A DNA stretch of 64,000 bases from Tupaia tana. Lineage: Eukaryota; Chordata; Mammalia; Scandentia; Tupaiidae. Where the stretch lies: assembly GCA_026018925.1 (NCBI GenBank), contig JAKSZU010000032.1:1612001-1676000 (forward strand). Direction: 5' to 3'. Below, piece by piece: positions 53,344 to 64,000 of this stretch. The notes under the pieces are model-generated. The model was not told where the DNA came from, searched no databases, and saw nothing but the letters and a program-made list of their open reading frames with translations. Position numbers and translations under genes: made by a program. Within the stretch, counting starts at the first letter, position 1. Every line of letters starts with the position of its first letter.

Positions 53344-56300
53344 AAGCCTAAATCAAACCATACACCTAACCCTAACCCTACGCGGACACCTTAAGCTCAA
53401 CTCCAAACCTAACCTGGCCCTCACGCTAACTCCAACCTTACCACTGAACCGAAAACTAACAGTAGACCTAAACTTACTCACTCAAACTAAGTTCAATCGT
53501 AACCTAACATGAAGCCTAAATCAAACCATACACCTAACCCTAAACCTAGGCGGACACCTTATGCTTAACCACCACCCTAACCTGACCCTGACCCTAACTC
53601 CAACCGTAACAGTTAACCGAAAACTAACAGTAGACCTAAACTTAATCCCTCAAACTAAGTTCAAGCCTAACCTAACCTGAAGCCTAAATCAAACCATACA
53701 CCTAACCCTAACCGTAGGCGGACACCTTAAGCTCAACCCCAACCCTAACCTGACCCTCACGCTAACTCCAACGGTAACACTGAACCGAAAACTAAGAGTA
53801 GCCCTAAACTTACTCCCTCAAACTAAGTTCATACCTAACATAACCTGAAGTCTAACTCAAATCACAGACCTAATCCTAAACCTAGGCGGACACCTGAAGC
53901 TCAACCCCAATCCTAACCTGACCCTGACGGTATCTACAACCTTAACACTGAAGCGAAAACTAACAGTAGCCCTAAACTTATTCCCTCAAACTAAGTTCAA
54001 ACCTTACCTAACCTGAAGCCTAACTCAAACCACAGACCTAACCCTAACCCTAGGCGGACACCTTAAGCTCAACTCCAACCCTAACCTGAACCTCAAGCTA
54101 ACTCCAACCATAACACTGAAACGAAAACTAACAGTAGCCCTAAACTTACTCCCTAAAACTAAGTTCAAACCTAAGCTAACCTGAAGCCTAAATCAAACCA
54201 TACACCTAACCCTAACCCTAGGCGGACAGCTTAAGCTCTACCCCAACCGTAACCTGACCCTGACTCTATCTCCAACCGCAACACTGAACCGAATACTAAC
54301 AGTAGCCCTAAACTTACTCCCTCAAACTAAGTTCAAACCAAACCTAACCTGAAGACTAAATCAAATCATACACCTTAGCCTAACCCTAGGAGAACACCTT
54401 AAACTCTACCCCAAACCAACCCTGACCCTGACGCTAAGTCGAAACGTAACAGTAAACCAAAAACTAACAGTAGCCCTAAACTTACTCCCACAATCTAAGT
54501 TCAAACCTAAGCTAAGCTGAAGCCTAAATCAAACCATACACCTAACCCTAACCCTAGGCGGACATCTTAAGCTCAACCCCAACCCTAACCTAACCCTCAC
54601 GCTAACTCCAACCGTAACACTGAACCGAAAACTAAGAGTAGCCCTAAACTTACTCCCTCAAACTAAGTTCAAACGTAACCTAACCTGAAGCCTAAATCAA
54701 ACCATACACCTAATCATAACCCTAGGTGGACAATTTAAACTCAACCCCAACCCTACCCTAACCCTGACGCTAACTCGAACCGTAACACTGAACCGAAAAC
54801 TAACAATAGCCCTAAACTTACTCCCTCAAACTAAGTTCAAACCTAACCTAACCTGAAGGCTAAATCAAACCATACACCTAACCCTAACCCTAGGCGGACA
54901 CCTTAATCTCAACCCCAACCCTAACCTGACCCTCACGCTAACTCCAACCGTAACGCTTAACCGAAAACTAACAGTAGCCCTAAACTTACTCCCTTAAACT
55001 AGTTCAAACCTAACCTAACCTGAAGCCTAAATCAAACCATACACTTAACCCTAACCCTAGGCGGACATCTTAAGCTCAACCCCAACCCTAACCTGACCCT
55101 GACGCTAACTCCAACCGTAACACTGAACCGAAAACTAACAGTAGCACTAAACTTACTCTCTCAAACTAATTTCAAACCTAACCTAACCTGAAGCCTAACT
55201 CAAACCATAAACCTAACCCTAACCCTAGGCGGACACCTGAAGCTCAACACCAATCCTATCCTGACCCTGACGATAACTCCAACCGTAACACTGAACCGAA
55301 AAATAACAGTAACCCTAAACTTACTCCCTCAAACTAAGTTCAAACCTAACCTAACCTGAAGCCTAACTCAAACCATAGACCTAACCCTAACCCTAGGCGG
55401 TCACCTGAAGCTCAACCCCAACCCTAACCTGACCCTGACGTTATCCTCAACCGTAACACTGAACCGAAAACTAACAGTAGTCTTAAACTTACTCCCTCAA
55501 ACTAAGGTCAAACCTAACCTAACCTGATGCCTAAATCAAACCATCAACCTGACCCTAACCCTAGGGGGACACCTTAAGCTCAACCCCAACCCTAACCTGA
55601 CCCTCACGCTAACTCCAACCATAACACTGAACCGAAAACTAACAGTAGCCCTAAACTTACTCTCTCAAACTAAGTTCAAACCTAACCTAACCTGAAGCCT
55701 AAATCAAACCATACACCTAACCCTAACCCTAGGGGGACACCTTAAGCTCAACCCCAACCCTAACCTTACCCTCACGCTAACTCCAACCGTAACACTGAAC
55801 CGAAAACTAACAGTAGCCCTAAACTTACTCCCTCAAACTAAGTTCAAACATAACCTAACCTGAAGCCTAACTCAAACCATAGACCTACCCAAACCCTTGG
55901 AAGACACCTGAAGTTCAGCCCCAACCCTAACCTGACCCTGACGCTATCTCCAACCGTAACACTGAACCGAAAACTAACAGTAGGCTTAAACTTACTCCCT
56001 CAAACTAAGTTCAAACCTAACCTAACCTGAAGCCAAAATCAAACCATACACCTTACCATAACCCTAGGCGGACACCTTAAGCTCAACCCCAACCCTAACC
56101 TGACACAGATGCTAACTCCAACCGTAACACTGAACCGAAAAATAACAGTAGTCCTAAACTTACTCCCTCAAACTAAGTTCAAACCTAACCTAACCTGAAG
56201 CCTAACTCAAACCATAGACCTAACCCTAACCCAAGGCGGACACCTGAAGCTCAACCCCAACCCTAAGCACCCTGACCCTATCTCCAACCGTAACACTGAA

Positions 56301-56439
56301 CCGAAAACGAACAGAAGGCTTAAACTTACTCCCTCAAAATAAGTTCAAACCTGACCTAACCTGATGCCTAAATGAAACCATAAACCTAACCCTAATCCTA
56401 GGGGGACACCTTAAGCTCAACCCCAACCCTAACCTGACC
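53344..56439 (+). repeat. Satellite monomers with scattered relatives
   Basis: About eighteen monomers. The first ('accttaccactg') matches the end of block C. The piece 53885-54700 matches 45827-46600, and 55228-55900 matches 48515-49190. Small deletions occur near 55000 ('aaactagttcaaac') and 56270 ('cctaagcaccctg'). No gene was seen. Confidence 0.75.
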
Positions 56440-57519
56440 CTGACGCTATCTCCAACCGTAACACTGAACCGAAAACTAACAGTAGGCTTAAACTTACTCC
56501 CTCAAACTAAGTTCAAACCTAACCTAACGTGAAGCCTAAATCAAACGTTAAACCTAACCCTAACCCTAGGGGGACACCTTAAACTCAACCCCAATCCTAA
56601 GCGGACCCTCATGATAACTCCAACCATAACACTGAACCGAAAAATAACAGTAGCCCTAAACTTACTCCCTCAAACTAAGTTCAAACCTAACCTAACCTGA
56701 AGCCTAAATCAAACCATACACCTGAACCTAACCCTAGGCGGACACCTTAAACTCAAACCCAACCCTAACCTGACCCTGACGCTATCTCCAACCGTAACAC
56801 TGAACCGAAAACTAAGAGTAGCTCTAAACTTACTCACAGAAACTAAGTTCAAACGTAACCTATCTTGAAGCCTAACTCAAACCACAGACCTAACCCTAAC
56901 CCTAGGCGGACACCTTAATCTCAACCCCAACCCTAACCTGACCCTGACGCTAACTCCAACTGTAACACTGAATCGAAAACTAACAGTAGGCCTAAACTTA
57001 CTCACTCAAACTAAGTTCAAAGGTAACCTAACCTGAAGCCTAAATCAAACCATAGACCTAACCCTAACCCTAGGCAGACACCTTATGCTTAACCCTCACC
57101 CTAACCTGACCCTGACGCTTACTCCAACCGTAACAGTTAACCGAAAACTAACAGTAGCCCTAAACTTACTCCCGAATACTAAGTTCAAACCTAACCTAAC
57201 CTGAAGCCTAAATCAAACCATACACCTAACCCCAACCCTAGGCGGACACCTTAGGCTCAACCCCACCCCTAACCTGACCCTCACGCTAACTCCAACCATA
57301 ACACTGAAGCCAAAACTAACAGTAGCCCTAAACTTACTCCCTCAAACTAAGTTCAAACCTAACATAACCTGGAGCCTAAATCAAACCATACACCTGAACC
57401 TAACCCTGGGCGGACACCTTAAACTAAACCCCAACCCTACCCTGACCCTGACGCTAACTCGAACCGTAACAGTTAACCGAAAACTAACAATAGCCCTAAA
57501 CTTACTCTCTCAAACTAAG
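56440..57519 (+). repeat. Block D, copy 2
   Basis: This is the homologue of 43680-44760 with the same ordered private marks, including 'agctctaaac' at 56820 and 'actgaagccaaaac' near 57300. The two copies differ by scattered single-base changes. Confidence 0.82.
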
Positions 57520-60500
57520 TTCAAACCTAACCTAACCTGAAGCCTAAATCAAACCATACACCTAACCCTAACCCTAGGGGGACACCTTAAGCTCAACCCC
57601 AACCCTAACCTTTCCCTCACGCTAACTCCAACCGTAACACTGAACCGAAAACTAACAATAGCCCTAAACTTACTCCCTCAAACTAAGTTCAAACCTAACC
57701 TAACCTGAAGCCTAACTCAAACCATAGACCTAACCCTAACCCTAGGCGGACACCTTCAGCTCTACCCCAAACCTAACCTGACCCTCACGCTAACTCCAAC
57801 CGTAACGCAGACCCGAAAACTAAGAGTAGACCTAAACATACTCACTAAAACTAAGTTCAAACCTAATCTAACCTGAAGCCTAAGTCAAACCATACACATA
57901 ATCCTAACCCTAGGTGAACATCTATAGCTCAACCACAACACTAACCTGACCCTGACACTAACTCCAACAGTAACACTGATACGAAAATTAACAGTAGCCC
58001 TAAATTTACTACCTCAAACTAAGTTCAAACCTAACCTGACCTGAAGCCTAACTCAACCATAGACCTAACCCTAACCCTAGGCGGACACCTTAAGCTAAAC
58101 TCCAACCCTAACCTGACCCTCACGCTAACCCCAACCGTAACACTGAACCGAAAACTAACAGTAGCCCTAAATTTACTCACTCAAACTAAGTTCAAACGTA
58201 ACCTAACCTGAAGCCTAAATCAAACCATAGACCTAACCCTAACCCTAGGCGGACACTTTATGCTTAACCCTCACCATAACCTGACCCTAACGCTTACTCC
58301 AACCGTAACAGTTAAATGAAAACTAACAGTAGCCCTAAACTTACTCCCTCAAACTAAATTCAAACCTAACCTAACCTGAAGCCTAAATCAAACCATACAC
58401 CTAACCCTAACCCTAGGGGGACACCTTAAGCTCAACCCCAAAACTAACCTGACCCTCACGCTAACTCCAACCATAACACTGAACCCAAAACTAACAGTAG
58501 CCCTAAACTTACTCCCTCAAACTAAGTTCAAACCTAACCTAACCTGAAGCCTAAATCAAACCATACACCTGAACCTAACCCTAGGCGGACACCTTAAACT
58601 CAACCCCAACCCTAACCTGACCCTGAGGCTATCTCCAACCGTAACACTGAACCGAAAACTAACAGTAGCCATAAAATTACTCACTCAAACTAAGTTCAAA
58701 CGTAAACTAACCTGAAGCTTAACTGAAACCATAGACCTAACCCTAACCCTAGGCGGACACCTTAAGCTCAACTCCAACCCTAACCTGACCCTCACGCTAA
58801 CTCCACCCGTAACACTGAACCGAAAAGTAACAGTAGCCCTAAACTTACTCACTCAAACTAAGTTCAAACCTAACCTAACCTGAAGCCTAACTCAAACCAT
58901 AGAGCTAACCCTAACCCTAGGCAGACACCTGAAGCTCAATCCCAACCCTAACCTGACCCTGACGCTATCTCCAACCGTAACACTGAACCGAAAACTAACA
59001 GTAGCCCTAAACTTACTCCCTCAAACTAAGTTCAAACCTAACCTAACCTGAAGCCTAAATCAAACCATACACCTGAACCTAACCCTAGGCGGACACCTGA
59101 AGCTCAACCCCAACCCTAACCTGACCCTGACGCTATCTCCAACCGTAACACTGAACCAAAAACTAACAGTAGCCCTAAAATTACTCACTCAAACTAAGTT
59201 CAAACCTAACCTAACCTGAAGCCTAACTCAAACCATAGACCTAACCCTAACCCTAGGCGGACACCTTAAGCTAAACTCCAACCCTAACCTGACCCTCACG
59301 CTAACTCCAACAGTAACTCTGAACCGAAAACTAACAGTAGACCTAAACTTACTCACTCAAACTAAGTTCAAACGTAACCTAACCTGAAACCTTAATCAAA
59401 CCATATACCTAACCCTAACCCTAGGTGGACACTTTATGCTTAACCCCCACCATAAAATGACCCTAACGCTTACACCAACCGTAACAGTTAACCGAAAACT
59501 AACAGTAGACCTAAACTTACTCCCTCAAACTAAATTCAAACCTAACCTAACCTGAAGCCTAAATCAGACCATAGACCTAACCCTAACCCTAGGGGGACAC
59601 CTTAAGCACCACCCCAAACCTAACCTGACCCTCATGCTAACTCCAACCATAACACTGAACCAAAAACTAACAGTAGACCTAAACTTACTCCCTCTAACTA
59701 AGTTTAAACCTAACCTAACCTGAAGCCTAAATCAAACCATACACCGAACCCTAACCCTAGGCGGACACCTTAAACTCAACCCCAACCCTACCCTGACCCT
59801 GACGCTAACTCGAAACGTAACAGTTAACCGAAAATAACAGTAGCCCTAAACTTAATCCCTCAAACTAAGTTCAAACCTCACCTAACCTGAAGCCTAAATC
59901 AAACCATACACCTAACCCTAACCCTAGGGGGACACCTGAAGCTCAACCACAACCCTAACCTGACCCTCACGCTAACTCCAACCGTAACAGTTAATCGAAA
60001 ACTAACAGTAGCCCTAAACTTATTCCCGAAAACTAAGTTCAAACCTAACCTAACCTGAAGCCTAAATCAAACCATACACCTAATCCTAACCCTAGGCGAA
60101 CATCTTAAGCTCAACCACAACACTAACCTGACCCTGACACTAACTCCAACCGTAACACTGAACCGAAAACTAACAGTAGCCCTAAACTTACTCCCTCAAA
60201 CTAAGTTCAAACCTAACCTAACCTGAAGCATAACTCAAACCATAGACCTAACCCTAACCCTAGGCTGACACCTTAAGCTCAAACCCAACCCTAACCTGAC
60301 CCTGACCCTAACTCCAACCGTAACACTGAACCGAAAACTAACAGTAGCCCTAAACTTACTCCCTCAAACTAAGTTCAAACGTAACCTAACCTGAGGCCTA
60401 AATCAAACCATACACCTAATCATAACCCTAGGCGGACAATTTAAACTCAACCCCAACCCTACCCTGACCCTGACGCTAACTCAAACCGTAACACTGAACC

Positions 60501-63500
60501 GAAAACTAACAATAGCCCTAAACTTACTCCCTCAAACTAAGTTCAAACCTAACCTAACCTGAAGCCTAAATCAAACCACACACCTAACCCTAAACCTAGG
60601 CGAACATCTTAAGCTCAACCCCAACCCTAACCTGACCCAGATGCTAAATCCAACCGTAACACTGAACCGAAAAATAACAGTAGCCCTAAACTTACTTCCT
60701 CAAACTAAGATCAAACCTAACCTAACCTGAAGCCTAACTCAAACCATAGACCTAACTCTAAACCTAGGCGGACACCTGAAGCTCAACCCCAACCCTAACC
60801 TGACCCTGACGCTATCTCCAAACGTAACACTGAACCGAAAAATAACAGTAGGCTTAAACTTACTCCCTCAAACTAAGTTCAAACCTAACCTAACCTGATG
60901 CCTAAATCAAACCATAAACCTAACCCTAACCCTAGGGAGACACCTTAAGCTCAACCCCAACCCTAACCTGACCCTCATGTTAACTCCAACCATAACACTG
61001 AACCGAAAACTAACAGTAGCCCTAAACTTACTCCCTCTAACTAAGTTTAAACCTAACCTAACCTGAAGCCTAAATCAAACCATAAACCTAACCCTAACCC
61101 TAGGTGGACACTTTAAACTCAACCCCATTCCTACCCTGACCATGACGCTAACTCGAAACGTAACAGTTAACCGAAAAATAACAGTAGCCCTAAACTTACT
61201 CTCTCAAACTAAGTTCAAACCTCACCTAACCTGAAGCCTAAATCAAACCATATACCTAACCCTGACTCTAGGCGGGCACCTTAAGCCCAACCCCAACCCT
61301 AACCTGACCCTACCCCTAACTCCAACCATAACTCTGAACCGAAAACTAACAGTAGACCTAAACACACAGCCTCAAACTAAGTTCAAACCTAATCTAACCT
61401 GAAGCCTAAATCAAACCATACACCGAATCCTAACCCTAGGTGAACATCTTAAGCTCAACCACAATACTAACCTGACCCTGACACTAACTCCAACCGTAAC
61501 ACTGAACCGAAAATTAACAGTAGCCCTAAACTTACACCCTCAAACTAAGTTCAAACCTAACCTAACCTGAAGCCTAAATCAAACCATACACCTAACCCTA
61601 ACCCTAGGCGGACATCTTTAGCTCAACCCCAACCCAAACCTGACCGAGATGCTAACTCCAACCATAACACTGAACCGAAAACTAACAGTAGCCCTAAACT
61701 TACTCCCTCAAACTAAGTTCAAACCTAACCTATCCTGAAGCCTAACTCAAACCATAGACCTAACCCTAACCCTAGGCGGACACCTGAAGCTCAACCCCAA
61801 CCCTAACCTGACCCTGACGCTATCTCCAACCGTAACACTGAACCGAAAACTAACAGTAGGCTTAAACTTACTCCCTCAAACTAAGTTCAAACCTAACCTA
61901 ACCTGATGCCTAAATCAAACCATAAACCTAACCCTAACCCTAGGGGGACACCTTAAGCTCAACCTCAACCCTAACCTGACCCTCACGCTAACTCCAAACA
62001 TAACACTGAACCGAAAACTAACAGTAGCCCTAAACTTACTCCCTCAAACTACGTTCAAACCTAACCTAACCTGAAGCCTAAATCCAACCATACACCTGAA
62101 CCTAACCCTAGGCGGACACCTTAAACTCAACCCCAACCCTACCCTGACCCTGACGCTAACTCGAACCGTAACAGTTAACCAAAAACTAACAGTAGCCCTA
62201 AACTTACTCTGTCAAACTAAGTCCAAACCTAACCTAACCTGAAGACTAAGTCAAACCATACACCTAACCCTAACCCTAGGGGGAAACCTTAAGCTCAACC
62301 ATAACCCTAACCTTACCCTCACGCTAACTCCAACCGTAACACTGAACCGAAAACTAACAGTAGCCCTAAACTTACTCCTTCAAACTAAGTTCAAACCTAA
62401 CCTAACCCGAAGCCTAACTCAAACCATAGACCTAACCCTAACCCTAGGCGGACACCTGAAGCTCAACACCAACCCTAACCTGACCCTGACGCTATCTCCA
62501 ACCGTAACACTGAACCGAAAACTAACAGTAGCCCTAAACTTACTCACACAAACTAAGTTCAAACATAACCTAACCTGAAGCCTAACTCAAACCATAGACT
62601 TAACCCTAACCCTAGGCGGACACCTTAAGCTCAACCCCAACCCTAACCTGACCCTGACGCTAACTCCAAACGTAACACTGAATCGAAAACTAACAGTAGC
62701 CCTAAACTTACTCACTCAATCAAAGTTCAAAGGTAACCTAACCTGAAGCCTAAATCAAACCATAGACCTAACCCTAACCCTAGGCGGACACCTTATGCTT
62801 AACCCCCACCCTAACCTGACCCTGACCCTAACTCCAACCATAACACTGAACCGAAAACTAACAGTAGCCCTAAACTTACTCCCTCAAACTATGTTCAAAC
62901 CTAATCTAACCTGAAGCCTAAATCAAACCATACACCTGAACGTAACCCTAGGCGGACACCTGAAGCTCAACCCCAACCCTAACCTGACCCTGACGCTATC
63001 TCCATCCGTAACACTGAACCGAAAACTAACAGTAGGCTTAAACTTACTCCCTCAAACTAAGTTCAAACCTAACCTAACCTGAAGCCTAAATCAAACCATA
63101 CACGTGAACCTAACCCTAGGCGGACACCTGAAGTTCAACCCCAACCCTAACCTGACCCTGACGCTATCTCCAAACGTAACACTGAACCGAAAACTAACAG
63201 TAGCCCTCAAATTACTCACTCAAACTAAGTTCAAATGTAATCTAACCTGAAGCTTAACTCAAACCATAGACCTAACCCTAACCCGAGGTGGACACCTTAA
63301 GCTCAACTCCAACCGTAACATGACCCTAACGCTAACTCCACCCGTAACACTGAACCGAAAACTCACAGTAGCCCTAAACTTACTCACTCAAACTAAGTTC
63401 TAACCTAACCTAACCTGAAGCCTATCTCAAACCATAGACCTAACCCTAACCCTACGCGGACACCTGAAGCTCAACCCCAACACTAACCTGACCCTGACGC

Positions 63501-64000
63501 TATCTCCAACCGTAACACTGAACCGAAAACTAACAGTAGGCTTAAACTTACTCCCTCAAACTAAGTTCAAACCTAACCTAACCTGAAGCCTAAATCAAAC
63601 CATAAACCTAACCCTAACCCTAGGGAGACACCTTAAGCTCAACCCAACCCTAACCTGACCCTCACGCTAACTCCAACCATAACACTGAACCGAAAACTAA
63701 CAGTAGCCCTAAACTTACTCCCTCAAACTAAGTTCAAACCTAACCTAACCTGAAGCCTAAATCAAACCATACACCTGAACCTAAACCTAGGCGGACACCT
63801 GAAGCTCAACTCCAACCCTAACCTGACCCTCACGCTAACTCCACCCGTAACACTGAACCGAAAACTAACAGTAGCCCTAAACTTACTCACTCAAACTAAG
63901 TTCAAACGTAACCTAACCTGAAGCCTAAATCAAACCATAGACCTAACCCTAACCCTTGGCGGACACTTTATGCTTAAACCCCACCATAACCTGACCCTAA
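57520..64000 (+). repeat. Satellite monomers to the window edge
   Basis: About 38 monomers, many with 'gtaggcttaaac' or the 'ctaactaagttta' mark seen near 23630, 25300, 35200 and 38550. I did not trace a constant-offset duplication through this part. The array is still in phase at 63958 and runs off the edge, so its true length exceeds 64 kb. Confidence 0.75.

Larger units (their letters stand above)
1..64000 (+). repeat. 168-bp satellite array, about 381 monomers, filling the window
   Basis: The landmark 'ggcggacacc' and its variants recur every 168 bp from position 11 to 63958. Flanking motifs such as 'caaactaagttcaaac' and 'cctgaagcct' keep the same phase, and no stretch outside this pattern was found. 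All monomers point the same way; no inverted copy was seen. By hand count the consensus has 62 C, 61 A, 29 T and 16 G, so the + strand is strongly G-poor. Most monomers carry CCTAGG (AvrII) and CTTAAG (AflII), so either enzyme should give a 168-bp ladder. The monomer is built on CCTAAC-like hexamers, which points to telomere-repeat ancestry. The length is close to one nucleosome repeat and to well-known centromeric satellites, but no centromere function is shown. The species and any database name of this satellite are unknown to me. Confidence 0.98.

Noticed and set aside
1-64000. A functional telomere
   Set aside because: Exact CCCTAA tandem runs never exceed about two to three units. The sequence is organised as a 168-bp diverged unit, unlike a terminal telomere tract.
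1-64000. CRISPR array
   Set aside because: There are no short direct repeats with unique spacers; the whole unit repeats and the periodicity is 168 bp with related sequence throughout.
1-64000. Alpha satellite or CENP-B box
   Set aside because: The length is close to 171 bp, but I found no sequence resembling the CENP-B box core (TTCG....A..CGGG), and the hexamer texture is unlike alpha satellite.
1-64000. Embedded transposon, LTR or tRNA/rRNA gene
   Set aside because: Reading each line, the satellite landmarks persist every 162-168 bp with no insertion, target-site duplication, poly-A tract or RNA-gene motif.
1-64000. Inverted segments that would mark the array centre or a palindrome
   Set aside because: The + strand is C-rich and carries 'ggcggacacc' in the same orientation throughout; no TTAGGG-rich stretch occurs on the + strand.
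1-64000. An internal 84-bp half-monomer duplication
   Set aside because: The two halves of the monomer share the 6-bp texture but no further alignment, so a dimeric origin is not supported.

Overview
The window is one uninterrupted tandem satellite array. I found no gene, RNA gene, transposon, CRISPR array or unique-sequence DNA. The repeat unit is 168 bp, and about 381 head-to-tail monomers fill the 64 kb, all in the same orientation and with both array ends outside the window. The landmark 'ggcggacacc' starts at 11, 179, 347, 515 and so on. The last one, at 63958, lies about 61 bp short of 381 perfect periods, so very little length has been gained or lost.

The organism is a eukaryote; I cannot name the species. 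The monomer divides exactly into 28 hexamers (28 x 6 = 168), and most are variants of CCTAAC, the C-strand of the TTAGGG telomere repeat. A hand-made consensus matches an ideal (CCTAAC)28 at 106 of 168 positions, against about 56 expected from base composition. The simplest reading is that a stretch of telomere-type hexamers decayed and was then frozen and amplified as a 168-bp unit. This fits a lineage with TTAGGG telomeres (many animals, many fungi and others) rather than TTTAGGG (most plants) or TTAGG (most insects). A subtelomeric, pericentromeric or interstitial location cannot be decided from the window.

Layout: 11-8074 holds three consecutive higher-order units of exactly 16 monomers (2,688 bp), and the first ten monomers of that unit recur at 8075 and 14289. 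The stretch 7907-13784 was copied to 14121-21341. That second copy carries one extra monomer and a 1,175-bp tandem duplication (15999-18348) that looks identical by eye. From 21342 to 25036 are mixed monomers and shorter duplications. The stretch 25367-31390 is repeated about 10.06 kb downstream at 35429-41450, with whole monomers gained and lost between the copies. The stretch 40791-43140 is related to a near-identical 2,013-bp tandem pair at 49318-53343. The remaining stretches (31391-35428, 43141-49317, 53344-64000) are the same satellite with looser, older relationships.

Nothing here works together as genes. The content is an evolutionary record of unequal exchange: higher-order units, chimeric monomers, hexamer-sized deletions and CpG decay. 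The few open frames of 60-102 codons are by-products of the 6-bp texture (168 is divisible by 3) and appear where a recurrent TGA is mutated or avoided. All coordinates and comparisons were made by eye; identity values were not computed.
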